From Riptortus pedestris (taxonomy: Eukaryota; Arthropoda; Insecta; Hemiptera; Alydidae): a stretch of DNA of 64,000 bases. Positions 1 through 10,989 of the stretch are shown here, piece by piece; the first letter of the stretch is position 1; every line of letters starts with the position of its first letter. The notes beneath the pieces are model-generated. The model searched no databases, was not told the DNA's origin, and saw only the letters and a list, made by a program, of their open reading frames with translations. Position numbers and translations under genes: made by a program. Location: positions 256,891,501 through 256,955,500 of the forward strand of contig CM032228.1 of assembly GCA_019009955.1 (NCBI GenBank). The letters are read 5' to 3'.

Positions 1-1336
1 TATTATGCGATTGAGAATTCCTGAATGTTCCTCTTTTTAGAATGTCTCACAAAGAAAATTTGTGTGGGTCAAGACTAGAGGATACTATTAATGATACAGT
101 TAAAGGTGAATCATTATAGCTTCACAGGCTACGAGGTGTTAGCTAGCTTGACGATTTGTGTTGCCTCATGAATCGAATAGGCTGGTGCAGAAGAGAATGG
201 GAAACTACTGCAAACTATGCCATTGAAACACTCCACCTTTTGTTTATAAATCTCCATTGATGTTTCCTGTTTGCAGGAAGAGTCACAAGGTGTAGCCTAT
301 AGATAAAACTGAAAAAAGATGCAAATGATTTTATCTACATTACTATTCAGTCCTGATTAAGCTTAGAAACACCTTAACAACTACAACTGACAAAAATGAA
401 TTTCCATACAATTGAATATGCAGTTGAATAGGGACAATAGATGAAATAATCTCACGCCATTCACCTATAATACCAATGAACCTCTCTCCCTCCCTCTCAT
501 TCTGCAATACAGGTTTGGAAAGACATATAAGAACATATCAGAAAAAAACATTGACACATTGGGCCAGTTATGAAAGCAAACGTCTCAAAACTGACATATT
601 TCACCTAAATGGTAATGCATCTCATAGGTACCAATAAGAAAATAGAATCCTTTTCCTTCTTCAGTCAGAAATCTATAAATTTTATTAATAGAATAAAATT
701 ATTATTATATTCAAAAACCCTGGTTTAACTTATAATTTGATCTGTTAATAATAAATTTAAGAATAACCACAAGTGAGTGAAATGTGATAAATTAATAACA
801 CCCATGAATGAATGCAATTTGAAAATAGCAGTATTTTCAACCAAATTTCACAATTAGGCATCAGTTTTATTATAATACAGGGTATGAGTTAATGAGTCCT
901 TCGCTAGCTTATCTTACTAAATAGACCAAGCCTATATTTATCAACAGAAGGACAATTTAAATACAAATAAAAAAACTCTAATAAGTTGATAGCTATAATT
1001 AGTTAATTGAAGACATTATATTAAATTAAACACTCTCGAGAAATAAATAAAAAGATAAAACAATTGCATAATGGAGATTAGTGACCTTCTAGGCAATCAG
1101 TATTTCAAATAAAAATGCAAGACTAAAATCAATCCCACATTTTAATATTCGGAATTTGTTAACTAATAACATAATAATGCTGTGTTGAAGAATTGTGTTA
1201 AAACGAAATAGTGCATTATAGAAGGGAAAAGAGGCTGATAAACCGGTTTTCTAAGGGGTGGAAATAAAACAAAACACTGTGTTTAATAAATAGGATATAG
1301 GTTGTAATTAATGTGTAATATTTGTAAATGGTTTAC
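1..1336. other. AT-rich intron of the SOD gene, no further exon seen
   Basis: The second SOD exon ends at 1337 with a GTAAAC donor, so this stretch should be the following intron in the minus-strand gene. I looked for the next conserved SOD block, which begins with a C-T-S-A-G-P-H-F-N-P type motif, on the minus strand and did not find it. The remaining exons must lie left of the window. No repeat family seen elsewhere in the window was recognised here. Confidence 0.5.
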
Positions 1337-1433
1337 CGTTGGTATTATCGCCGAATTCATGGATGTGGAAGCCGTGCAGGCCTTGGGAGAGGCCCTTCAC
1401 TTCGCCGCTCACTTTGACTTCAGAAGTAGGACC
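1337..1433 (-). CDS. Sod1: SOD exon 2 with copper-ligand histidines
   Basis: 97 bp, entered in phase 0 and left in phase 1. It carries the H-I-H pair of the copper site and joins exon 1 in frame as Asp-Gln-Asp|Gly-Pro-Thr. Confidence 0.92.
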
Positions 1434-1594
1434 CTACAAAACACAAAGCAAGCCTATAATTATCACTAGGCCGGCCAGCGGCAACCCATTAATGGAGAAG
1501 AATAATTACTAAAGGATGTACTTACATCTTGATCGAAGAATACTGTGCCGCTAACGACTTCACCAATGAGTACAGCAACTGCTCTGATAGGCAT
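1337..1594 (-). CDS. Sod1: Cu/Zn superoxide dismutase, first two coding exons (partial)
   Basis: Cytosolic Cu/Zn superoxide dismutase converts superoxide to oxygen and hydrogen peroxide. Exon 1 (1526-1594) starts [20 protein letters not shown], with A at -3 of the ATG, and ends in phase 0 before a GTAAGT donor. Exon 2 (1337-1433) follows a TTTTGTAG acceptor and encodes [20 protein letters not shown] followed by [12 protein letters not shown]. The [13 protein letters not shown] block is the family signature holding the first two copper-ligand histidines. Exon 2 ends in phase 1 before GTAAAC. The zinc-loop, third and fourth copper-ligand and C-terminal exons are not in the window, so completeness cannot be judged. 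There is no signal peptide, which fits the cytosolic form rather than an extracellular SOD3-like form. Base composition is clearly less AT-rich than the surroundings, as expected for real coding sequence. Confidence 0.93.
1526..1594 (-). CDS. Sod1: SOD exon 1 (start codon exon)
   Basis: 69 bp, 23 codons, ATG at 1592-1594 read on the minus strand. It ends Asp-Gln-Asp before a GTAAGT donor, phase 0. The upstream sequence to about 1700 is GC-richer and may be 5' UTR. Confidence 0.9.
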
Positions 1595-2159
1595 TTCGAT
1601 GGATTCTCGAGCAAGACTCAGCACCAACTGGATAGTCACTCTGATAAGGCCTCAATAAAAAAGCAATTCACCTACAAGGTCAAGGCCTTCAATATAACTA
1701 TGTCGCCGGCCACTGACAACTCACAAATTACATTTATCAATTTAAAATTACAAACTACATTCAGAAAATAAATTATTATTTAATTACTTACTAAAATATA
1801 TATTCTAAAAAAATTAAAATACGCCAGACTTACAATCTCAATATACAAATCCTTGTTAACGGGTAGCTTGAAGTTATGTTTTCAAATATTAACCTACATT
1901 GTGAGTTATATTATTTCAATAATTGAATTGTAATAATAAATTAACATGTGTTAAATTTCAGAACACATCTAAATAGAAAATTTCCATTAGAATTTCATAA
2001 AGTATTCGACAGTGAACTTATGATTTCTAATCATTTCCAGATTCGTTACAGAGTGGGGGGGGGGTTACCTCCACAAGCAAAACTACGTGGAATTGTTCAG
2101 CATTAAGTAAAATATTTCAAGTTCATTCAATCACACATTTAAAAAAATAAATAATAAAA
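1595..2159. other. 5' flank of the SOD gene
   Basis: Upstream side of the minus-strand SOD start. About 100 bp next to the ATG is moderately GC-rich and could be leader; beyond that it is plain AT-rich DNA with a short G run near 2055. No TATA box or repeat was recognised. Confidence 0.35.
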
Positions 2160-2392
2160 TAAAGTTCTTCACGCAGATGCTGCGTAAACCAAGCATATTT
2201 CCCACGTGCTGCTATAACACATTTGCAATCTAATCTCCTCACATATTCTTCATTTATATGTAAAAACCGATGTGTAAAAAGTAAGAATACCTTGCTTAAT
2301 ACTTGAGCTACGGAAAAATGCATAGAATGACAATTGTATATTTTCAATATATTAACAAGATTAGTTCTATAACATTATACGATCCAATTTAT
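2160..2392 (-). repeat. Family A (HINE-like) older partial copy, split by a younger copy
   Basis: Starts with a degraded hairpin end (CACGCAGATGCTGCGTAAA), then the AAGC(A)-ATTTCCCACGTG block, and runs to GATCCAATTTAT. Its continuation (ATAACGGAGATA) reappears at 3031 after the full copy at 2393-3030, so the younger copy landed inside this one. Confidence 0.75.
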
Positions 2393-2825
2393 AAAAGTCC
2401 GTCACGCAGGGGCTGCGTAAACAAGCAGATTTCCCACGTGAAGTTATACAATAGAGAAATCTCCATACGAGAGCCGATCTGTTATGAAAACGGCCGAACT
2501 AGCTTTCGGCGGGAATCAGCTCGTCAGTTACACTTATTAAAAATGAAAATATCTCGGTTAATATTCAAGATAGAGAATAAATGTATATAACAATATTTAT
2601 TGTACATCTAATTGGCAATAAGATTGGTTCTATACAATTTTTTAATCCGACTTATAGTAACGGAGATATTTCGAATTTTCAAAATTCTCCCCCTTTAAAC
2701 CACCCCCCCTCCCCATGACCCGATTTCAGCCGTTAACGAACTTGATCTTTCTATTTACATAAAACGACTAAATATCAAGTTTGGTAATGATTAAACACAA
2801 ATTGCGATCACTAGAGTGGTAACAG

Positions 2826-2894
<69 letters not shown>

Positions 2895-3030
2895 CATACA
2901 CACACAGTTTTGAACGGACCTCATTTTTGTCATCTCCTAGGTAGAATCGATGGACATTTGAAGAAAAAATTCGAAAATTCCGTCACGAGTACAACCTCAA
3001 TAGCTGATTTCTCTTAAGGGAAATCTGCTA
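2393..3030 (-). repeat. Family A full-length copy with (TA)n core
   Basis: On the minus strand the element reads TAGCAGATTTCCC-like 5' end, (TA)n core (2831-2887), GGGAAATCTGCT subterminal repeat, ACGCAGCCCCTGCGT hairpin and GACGGACTTT end. It is inserted into the copy at 2160-2392, and the empty site can be rebuilt as TTAT|TATAAATTGG on the minus strand without a target duplication. Confidence 0.8.
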
Positions 3031-3042
3031 ATAACGGAGATA

Positions 3043-3130
3043 CGGTGAGGTACTCATGATGCGAGTTTCGAAAAGTTTCTTCAAATGTCCATCGATCCTA
3101 CCCAGGAGATGACGAAAATGATATCCGTTC

Positions 3131-3186
<56 letters not shown>

Positions 3187-3572
3187 CTGTTAACGCTCTA
3201 GCGGTCGCAATTTTTGTTTGATCGTTACCAAACTCGGAATTTAATCGTTTTATGTAAAAAGGAAGATCAAGTTCGTTAATGGCTGAAATCGGACCAGTGG
3301 GAGGGGGGGGGGTTTAAAGGGGGGTGTTTTTGACAATTCAAAATATTTCCGTTATTATGCGTCGGATCGAAAAATTGTATAGAATAAATCTTATTGCAAA
3401 ATAAATTTACTATAAATATTGTTCTATACATTTATTCTGTATCTTGAATATTAATCGAGATATTTGCGTTTGTATTCTGCGTGTGGACACCAGTAGGCTA
3501 TGTTCGGACTTTCCACCGAGAGCTCTGGCGGCCGTTTCCATAACTATTCGTCTAGGTTTAGAGGTTAGGTTA
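3043..3572 (+). repeat. Family A copy, head-to-head with the preceding copy
   Basis: Plus-orientation short-subfamily copy: TGAGGTACTCATG, ATCGATCCTACCCAGGAGAT, (TA)n at 3135-3182, then the GGTTTAAAGG, CGGATCGAAAAATTGTATAG and CCGAGAGCTCTGGCGGCCGT blocks. It lacks the 5' palindrome and the final hairpin. Together with 2393-3030 it forms a very large inverted repeat. Confidence 0.75.
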
Positions 3573-3619
3573 ACTGTTTTTTGGGGCTAGAAACTACTGG
3601 GTTATTCAATTTGAATCAT

Positions 3620-3932
3620 CATCTGTAGAATTTTTCGATCCGATATTTCGAATTTCTAAAATTCCCCCTCCTACTGGTCCCTTATTTTTATTTATTTATT
3701 TACGTCCACTTTATACTACTATGGCTAATCGTGACGGGGTATTTACAGGTTACCACCCTTTTCTAACAAGGATGGGCCTAAGGAATTTATTTAATGAGTC
3801 TGTAACTAAATAAATTTCTATTGCCCAGGGTAGATTTCAGATATTAACGAACTTGATCTTTATTTTTACATTTAACGTTAAACAACGAGCTTGGAAAAAT
3901 CAAACAAAATTGCAACTCCTAGAGCATTGACA

Positions 3933-3975
<43 letters not shown>

Positions 3976-3985
3976 ATCGAACAAA
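3620..3985 (-). repeat. Family A fragment, interrupted by a SINE piece
   Basis: Left part ends CTACTGGTCC and right part resumes GATTTCAGATATTAACGAAC, the usual continuous family A text; between them lies SINE sequence. A (TA)n tract at 3937-3970 marks the core. Confidence 0.65.
3682..3830 (-). repeat. tRNA-derived SINE, 5'-truncated copy
   Basis: Reads as the reverse complement of the SINE body: TTTATTTACGTCCACTTTAT, GGTTACCACCCTTTTCTA, ATTTAATGAGTCTGTAACTA, then TTGCCCAGGG. The tRNA-like head is missing. Confidence 0.75.
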
Positions 3986-4114
3986 TTAAGCTGCCCCCAT
4001 TTTTGGAGGCACCTATCAAGGACAGACTCCTTATCTGCCTTACTTAAGGTAATTATAACCCTTTTGAGTTTTATATAAATATCTGTTGGGGATGATGCTA
4101 AGGGAGCAGCTACA

Positions 4115-4500
4115 GTCAAACTTCATTGTGGTATGAATGGAAATTCACAATTCTGATGGACGTTTTTAGAATATTAGATGACATTTGTCTAATTTGTTTG
4201 GTCTTTATCTTGTTTGGTATTCAGATCTTGAAGGTATTCTGCAGTCGACTTTGGTATTACTCCTCCCGATACAAACAATAACCCATTAACTGTTCAATTT
4301 TGTATAATGTATTTTTCTTTAAAATATGGACAGCATTGGGTGTAGATGCTTATTTTTTCTAAATTTACTTCTTGTTGTTGCTGTTTACGTATTTCAAATC
4401 TTACTGTTGGATCAATGATTATACCCTTGTCTCCTTTTCTTGAAATGGCAACAATATCAGCTCTTCTAGTCACATCTGATGAACTACAGCCGACTTCCAC
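4115..4500 (-). pseudogene. Non-LTR retrotransposon C-terminal relic
   Basis: Minus-strand reading gives VEVGCSS.RRADI, then GIIIDPTVRFE, EVNLEKISIY and PYFKEKY. This pattern is known from the C-terminal region of some R2-like non-LTR retrotransposon polyproteins. Downstream pieces resembling GLL-F-x-GG-VIPK and ILKTSIRIVNFHS continue in shifted frames with stops, so this is a decayed fragment. A related C-terminal piece sits on the plus strand at 60329-60529. The exact clade is not certain from what I can see. Confidence 0.6.
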
Positions 4501-4568
4501 ATATATTTCCCACTCTCGCTTGTACCATCTTAAAATTTTTGCAATATCTGATTTTATTTAATATAAAG

Positions 4569-4570
<2 letters not shown>

Positions 4571-4616
<46 letters not shown>
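4571..4616. repeat. (AT)n/(GT)n microsatellite
   Basis: About 36 bp of alternating AT followed by about 10 bp of GT repeats. Confidence 0.95.
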
Positions 4617-4775
4617 AAGTAATTGTGTTGATGTTTTCGACCTAAGTGCAATAGTCATGTGTATCTTTAGTCTTGCCCTGAAGAAGAGAAAATAAAGATT
4701 CTTGCAATATCGGCATATACTAAGATTTTACTAACATTGACCACAACTCCAAAAAGAATAATAACACCATATATA

Positions 4776-4900
4776 TTTGTATTTATAATTTTGAAGGAAC
4801 CTCATCTCCTGAGCAGGATTGATAGAAATTGGAGGAAATTTTTCAATAATTGCATCATGGGTACAACCTCAAAAGCTGATTTCCCTTAAAGGAAATCTAA
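4776..4900 (-). repeat. Family A 5'-end fragment
   Basis: Keeps the AATTTTGAAGGAACCTCATC block, a diverged GATTGATAGAAATTGGAGGA and the palindrome GATTTCCCTTAAAGGAAATC, which is the 5' terminal region of the family on the minus strand. Confidence 0.7.
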
Positions 4901-5535
4901 CAGGAATGGATGCTAGGGATAATATAGGGAATATGGTATGAATGTTGAATTAAACCATAATGATCCTTTGAAAATGAAGAGATATTGGAAGATGAAAAAG
5001 TTTAAGGGAATAAAGAAATTCAAAAATACAATAGGATGAGTTAGTCAATTTACCCTGTTATCGCATCATGGGCTATAAAATTTAAATTTAAAGAATTGTA
5101 AATTGAACATGCCATACAATGTTCAATTTACAATCATTTTCCATTGTGACTAATAATAACCAAATGTTATAAGCAGGGTTGGTGGAATTTATTTTTCTTG
5201 AACAAAAAAAAAACTATAAAGAATTTTTTTTTTATTTTAGGCTGGGATTTTTTACAAGTGGTTACCGCATTTTAAAAATAAAATTCTAACGAATAAAAAA
5301 TTACTGTAGGTATATCAGTTAGTAATAATAAAAAAAAAGGGCCTTAAAAAGAAAGAAACAGAGGGTTCTATCTGAAATTTAGTTTTTCAGAGGGGGTGTT
5401 TGAAGTTAGGAATTAACTAATGTGGCCAACTCTTCACAAAATAATTTCAAAATGCTGGAGCAAGTTCCTGCTTTAATGATGTAATATCAGAGCTAACAAT
5501 TACATAGATGGCATTGGTATTTTAATGATTTATTT
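4901..5535. other. AT-rich DNA, nothing recognised
   Basis: Homopolymer A/T runs and no open reading frame, known repeat or splice-like exon that I could support. Confidence 0.4.
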
Positions 5536-5544
5536 TTTTCAAAA

Positions 5545-5794
5545 TGTTACCTGTAGACCTTCAGGATTAGCAGTGGAGATCCGCTTTATCATGGGGCGAA
5601 TATACCAGCCTTCATTTGGCTGGAAAGGTTCTTACCTCCTGGAACAAACTGAAATAGAACACTCGGGATTTGGGCTGGCTGGTGGAGGTCCATCATCAAC
5701 GGAAGGATCAAAAGGTCAAACGTCTCCACTCTTTATACTTCTTAATTAATATAAATAGTTTGACGTTTTGATCCTTCCGTTGAAATAGAACACT
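5545..5794 (-). pseudogene. GC-richer coding-like fragment with a foldback and a duplicated 14-mer
   Basis: The minus strand reads EPFQPNEGWYIRPMIKRIST then ANPEGLQ, and ends at a good donor (CTACAG|GTAACA), which looks like a real exon. The frame closes upstream with TAA. A second frame upstream reads FDPSVDDGPPPASPNPEC. The plus strand is also open for about 70 codons, so the coding strand is not certain. Between identical 14-mers TGAAATAGAACACT (5650-5663 and 5781-5794) lies a foldback of about 26 bp per arm (5697-5722 and 5758-5783). It could be an exon captured or damaged by an insertion, or a decayed host exon. The family was not recognised. Confidence 0.3.
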
Positions 5795-6179
5795 TGTATG
5801 TGATTATTAAAGTTTACTATGACTAGAATGTTCATTATCAATGGCAGGCAATACTGCAATGAATTGAGCTTTGATGAAGATTCTTCATTTCACTCTTAAT
5901 CATCAGGTCTTATAATTTCGTGCTCTTTTTATTTTGTTCTAGTTTTAATTCCCCACTTGTTACCTTTTGTTTCTTAAGTAGCCAATTTTCCTCCTCATTT
6001 TTAAATTGAATTCATTTTTTTTCTTATTTTGCATATTGATGTCACAAAAGGAAGTGTCATTAAATTTAAAAATGTCTGGATTAAATTTAAATTTTGTTCC
6101 ATGTTTTTGGGTTAGGAATGAATGATAACTATTCTGTTTAGTTTTTTATTTCACTCACTATTATTTTAATTATTTTCTT

Positions 6180-6245
6180 TAAAGATTAATAATAATTAAA
6201 GGTTATTTTTAATCTTTAATAATACTTAAAGGTTATTTTTAATCT
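6180..6245 (+). repeat. Two-copy tandem repeat, about 30 bp unit
   Basis: The text TTAAAGGTTATTTTTAATCT recurs twice with AATAAT spacers, a short tandem duplication in AT-rich DNA. Confidence 0.75.
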
Positions 6246-6599
6246 TATCAAAATATTGTGGGAATGTTCACTTTAATGCTGTCACTGTTCTATTATAAAT
6301 CAAATTATTCTTAAAAACTCAATGGGTGATTGTAGTAAAAATTAATCATTCTCTTTGAATGATAAATCTTTGTCATCTCAATGAAATTGTACTTGTTTTT
6401 ATTAGTTTCAAGTCTAAACATCTTGTTTTAACATCCTTCAACCTCTTTAGTTGAAGCTTAAGCTTCTCGAGTTGGTACTACGTTCTGCCACTACTTGCTG
6501 TCTGTCCTCTCGGTTCTGGCCTTTAATATCTAGATCCTGTTTCACTCCTGAATTCCATGATGTTTTAAAGTAGACACTGAACAGGCCCTTTTCCATAAA

Positions 6600-7122
6600 A
6601 TGTATGTACCTTATCCGTTGATACCAAACAAATATTTGCTAAACCTATCGTTTGGAGTGTACTAGTTTAAAGGAAAGAAACTTGGACTCTTCATAAAAGG
6701 GAATGTTATATATTGGAAGCAATGAAAATGTGTATGTTAGTGCATGGGGTTTGGATAATTTTTGTCACACCAACTTTAATGACACACGGGACCATTCACG
6801 AGGGACACAACAGACTGAAGAAGTCGGGGTCATATTGAGCAATTACAACCAACCAAGGCTGACTAAGTATTTCTACAATACTTACTTCCCCTACAGTGTA
6901 CATTCTAAATAAGGTAAGTGAAAGTAAAAGTCTTATCACAGCTATGGAAAAAAGAAGGGTGAAACTTCTTGGGCATATCATATGGCACTGTGACTTCATT
7001 ACAAACATATTTGAGAGTAAGATCATTGGAGACAGGGGAAGAGGAAGTCCAGAAAATACTTTTTTCGAAGACATCAAACATCTTACGAATTTTGGTAAGT
7101 ATACTAATATGAAAGAACACAA
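6600..7122 (+). pseudogene. Non-LTR retrotransposon fragment (same family as 30712-31845)
   Basis: Aligns by eye with 31440-31780: GATACCAAACAAATATTTGC near the start, then GTGAAACTTCTTGGGCATAT with the ATGGAAAAAAGAAGG lead-in, and GACATCAAACATCTTACGAA near the end. About 150-170 bp of unrelated sequence (about 6736-6900) interrupts it. Several frames are broken. It belongs to the 3' end of the reverse-transcriptase gene and adjoining tail. Confidence 0.65.
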
Positions 7123-7208
7123 TGTGTAACCTTTATATCATAATGTTGCGTTAACTAAACAGATTTCCCACGCACTGAACACTAATCTGCCCTCATCTAT
7201 CCTCCGCT

Positions 7209-7848
7209 TTTAGTAGATTTTCCTTAAGGGAAATCAGCTATTGACGTCGTACTCAAGACGTAAATTTGATATTTTTCTTCAATTGTCCATTGACCTACCT
7301 AGTAGATGACGAAAATGAGATCCGTTGTTAAATACATTTATTCTCTATCTTGAATATTAACCGAGATATTTGCATCGTTCAGTTTTCAGCCTTCAGCAAA
7401 CCCCCATTTCACAATAACATAAACAAACAACAATACACATAAAGAATAATCTGTTATATAATAAACCACATTATTCAGATCTTAAATACCAAATAGTGTT
7501 TTCCAGAGACCTTTATTATACAAGATAGACGCGAATATGTTATGTGACCCTCCCCCATCTTAAATTCTTGGACTACTAAAATTTGATTGATTGAGATAAA
7601 AATTATTCTGATTCATTATAAATTCAGCACTAGATATAGTAAGTACATAGTTTCAATAAAACTGCTATGCTATATTTGGATATGCTTCAGTTATAGTTTT
7701 TCTTTCCGGTGAGCTGTTGGCAGACCTGTTTGTTTACATTTGAAATGCTTCCCGTGGGGAATGTACGTTTATCTTTTATTAAACTTAACGAGTTAAATCT
7801 GCTTAGTTTACACAGCCCCTTACGCAGCTAGTGACGGACTTTTTTCTA
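7209..7848 (+). repeat. Family A, long-subfamily copy without (TA)n core
   Basis: Begins TTTTAGTAGATTTTCCTTAA and ends with the hairpin region CCCCTTACGCAGCTAGTGAC plus GGACTTTTTT. The segment from the (TA)n tract to the poly-G block is deleted: ATCCGTTGTTAAATACATTT joins distant parts. It carries the long-subfamily interior (CCACATTATTCAGATCTTAA, GCTGTTGGCAGACCTGTTTG). Confidence 0.7.
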
Positions 7849-7859
7849 TTAAGCATATG

Positions 7860-8480
7860 CAAACAGGACATGAAATTGAAGCTAGATAAGATATGTTCAA
7901 TGGTTGAGGTGGGGGATATCCTCTAGGGTTACTTCAGGAAGGAAGCAGCTAAAAATAAATAAATTATATACATACTAGGTACTTATGATATTTGAATAAT
8001 CATATATGAGTTCTATGCCAGTAGCTGATATTTCCTAAGAGATGGAACTAATTGAAAGGAATTGCTGCTCACTTTTTTTATTATGTCCAGCATACTAATA
8101 ATTCTTGATAAACATTTTATCTCCTATCTTTGTTTGTAAGAATGTCATTAAGCTATCTGAATAATGGTAAAAATTCGTAGTAAGAGCATTGAGCAATTTG
8201 TATACAATCTTTTAGAGTTACTATTAATTTTGTGATCTGAAAACAGACATGAAAAATTTGAATGCCTATTATGCTGAGGTTTTAAATAAATTAAAGTAAA
8301 TCTGAAAAATATAAGGTATGTGTTATAGGGGATTTTTAAAGGAAATTAATTTTATAATTTATAAAATAATAATGCAAAGTTTAAGTACGCTTATAAGTAT
8401 ATTATTTTTATTCATTTTTGGACATAAATTATTCTTTAAAATATAATTTAGGATATGTAGGTAGTACTATTATTTATTAA
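7860..8480. other. AT-rich DNA, nothing recognised
   Basis: No open frame, repeat-family block or RNA gene seen. Confidence 0.4.
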
Positions 8481-8485
8481 TCTAT

Positions 8486-8641
8486 TTTTTTTTCACACGT
8501 TATCTGTAGGTTACCACCCATGTCTAGCCAGGATAGAACTAAGGATTTTATTTAATGAGTTTGTCACTAAATAAATTCCAGGGCCCAGGTGGGAATCGAA
8601 CTCGCTAACCTGTGTTTAACAAGTAAAATTAAGACCAACGC
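8486..8641 (-). repeat. tRNA-derived SINE copy
   Basis: Contains the complement of the SINE body (GGTTACCACCCATGTCTAGC, ATTTAATGAGTTTGTCACTA) and part of the tRNA-like head, including the B-box complement GGGAATCGAACTCGC. Confidence 0.75.
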
Positions 8642-8769
8642 ATATCCGTACTTTGCCTTTTGTAAATCTTTGTAAGTACATTATAGACCTATTGTAATTC
8701 AATTCTATATGTATTGGTAAATATTTATATGTTTTAGATGTGTTTGTATGCGTGACATATTGGCTGCTG

Positions 8770-8990
8770 CTGTCAGTTAGTAGTAGTCATAGCGTGGGAT
8801 GTCAAGGTTTTTTTGTTGAATGCAGTCTGCCAGTATGTGTTTTATCGTTGTGTGCTTGTTGCAGTATTTGCTTAAAGGGATGTCTGTCCTTCTCATTAAG
8901 TGTCTATCAGTGGCCGATTCTGAGCCTGGCAAGAGCAACTTCCGTCTAGTAATCCTATGGCTCGACGGTCACTCCTTAATTGTGCTTTCC
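8770..8990 (-). pseudogene. Non-LTR retrotransposon C-terminal relic (Jockey/I-like)
   Basis: The minus strand reads HLMRRTDIPLSKYCNKHTTI then KHILADC, preceded by a degraded R-L-R-I-G-H-like segment. This matches the RIGHxxLTHxxL...C..C....H.L..C region found after the RNase H domain in many insect non-LTR retrotransposons. Internal stops show decay. Confidence 0.6.
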
Positions 8991-9012
8991 ATACTCCGGA
9001 GGTGGTTGCTTT

Positions 9013-9106
9013 AATTTAATGAGTTTGTAACTAAATAAATTCCAGTGCCCAGGTGGGGGCTGTGTTTACTATGTGAGATAAGAAGACCAATGCCTTAACC
9101 ACATGG
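9013..9106 (-). repeat. tRNA-derived SINE fragment
   Basis: TTAATTTAATGAGTTTGTAA, CCAGTGCCCAGGTGGG and the degraded tRNA-like head ending AACCACATGGCA. Confidence 0.65.
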
Positions 9107-10690
9107 CATGAAAATATTCATTAATGTTAATATAGTTTAATTAGAGCTCAGCTCCAATTAGGTTACACAACCAACCTGGTTTTAAATTAGCTATCGACAA
9201 AATACCACATTGGTCAAGACTTATAATCATATGTTTTTATTCTTCGGTTTGGTTTTATATTGACTTCAGAGAATAATTTTAAACTTAGGTTGGAACTCTT
9301 GGTTTCTAGATAAAACATAAATGTCTCAGGTATAAGTTGATAATAATTATTTATTAAAATATACCTGTATATTTAGCATGTAATTGGCCAGGAAAGAAAA
9401 TCTTTACTCTAAAATAATAAAATGTTGGTCAGACTTGAAAATCTATTTTGTAGAGCCTTAAAAAAACTAAAATCTCATCGTACTTGTCATTCTTTGCAAT
9501 TAGTTTTAATTATGTTGGCAACAAGAAATTTTCATTTCATATGAACAGGAACTTTGCTTCTCATGCACTTCAAATTTTGAGTAACTTTGTTTAATACCTC
9601 ATCGGTGCTAAGGCTAAAATTGGCAATGTGTTGATAGGAACACTTCACATGGAATCGCTCGATAAGAGAGTGAGTGTGAGGGATAATGAAATGAAATACA
9701 ACCAAAGAGTAACAAGGATATATGTTTAATGTCCAAAAATTACAATTTGAGAAAATAATCTATTTTTGGATAAAACAGTCAAATAATTACCCATAACAAA
9801 TACAAATAAAAGGTATTATACAAACACACGATCGAAGCTTTTAGATCACTTGCATCATCAGACATGGTTCTTTCTTAAGTATCGTATAATATACATAGTA
9901 GAACGAAACGGAAAAATATCATCTACAGAATTAGTTCTATAATTTGTCCAATGAATGCAAAACTAGAACAATCCAAAGGGAAGTGGAAATACAAATCTTT
10001 CTTCGCGACAGTTTATTTTTTTTGTTGGGCTAGTGATTTCCTTTATTTTCAGCCTCATTATACCTAATTACATATAAATTTAATAATTATTCTGAAAAAT
10101 TTAGCAAAATATTATTAGTTTTTATGCAAAAAGGTATAATCACACTTATTACAAGAGTATTGCGCACATTTCAGCAATATTAGGATCATAATAAGCATGT
10201 AATATTCATAGAGTCATTCATTCTTTCAGTTATCTGTTCTTATAGTACAAAACAACTCAATTGTCAAATAAAGTATTTGTCCTTATTTGTGATCATTCTA
10301 CTGACCAAAAAACCTAACAATATTCATTTTGGGTTATGCTCGGAAAAACTATGTGACAGGCTAAGAGAGCATTTTTTACTGCGCAATGAATTTTGCTAGC
10401 ATATAATATAAATATGATTATGACATGAACAAAGTGAACACAACTCTGCTTCTTCATTCTCTAAATAGGGACAAGGAAATGAATATTATTAAAAGATTGG
10501 AAATATAAGTGGACACGCGATCCAGTACAGAAAAGTTAAATAAACAGACTGACAAGTGCATAGCTTTAATGTACTGCCAACCTATATTGCCCCATTTACA
10601 TGTTCTAAGTGAGAATTTAGACAAGGATGGGCGAAACATTTTATATCATGGCTAATATGGTTTGAGAGAACCAGCTGTGGTGCTTGTTGG
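9107..10690. other. AT-rich intergenic DNA, nothing recognised
   Basis: About 1.6 kb with no convincing gene. The sentence-like stretch around 9830-9870 (GAAGCTTTTAGATCACTTGC, CATCATCAG) is reminiscent of tails of some retroelements, but too short to call. Confidence 0.4.
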
Positions 10691-10730
10691 TTAATGGGGG
10701 GGGGACTCATTTAAAGATGATAATCAAAAT

Positions 10731-10781
10731 AAAAATGTTTATTGTATATTATTATTTACGCCCACTTCATGCTACTATGGC
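10731..10781 (-). repeat. 51-bp SINE tail fragment with 10-bp target duplication
   Basis: TTTACGCCCACTTCATGCTA is the SINE 3' region in reverse. It is flanked by TAATCAAAAT at 10721-10730 and 10782-10791. It sits inside the left terminal repeat of the Merlin element. Confidence 0.75.
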
Positions 10782-10989
10782 TAATCAAAATCACAATAAA
10801 AAAAAAATCACTTTATTATTTAAAATAACACTTCTAGAATTTATAATTATACTCAACCACCACCAGGAGAAACAAGATTGGAAGAATTGCTTTCTGGAAA
10901 ATTGAAAGTTCTATCCAAGACCTCATACTCTTTATACATATTTCACATAAATGCATTATCTTATATAAGATAATTTTTGACCTTTATTT

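Noticed and set aside
2393..3572. A Tc1/mariner-like MITE explanation with TA target for family A
   Set aside because: Some sites fit TA, but the SINE and retrotransposon insertions fit a T run without duplication, and the asymmetric 3' hairpin beyond the inverted repeat is not expected for a terminal-inverted-repeat element. Kept only as an alternative.
8740..9014. Plus-strand Cys-rich open frames of 64-69 codons
   Set aside because: The minus strand carries a recognisable retrotransposon C-terminal relic (CNKHTTIKHILADC), so the plus frames are shadows.
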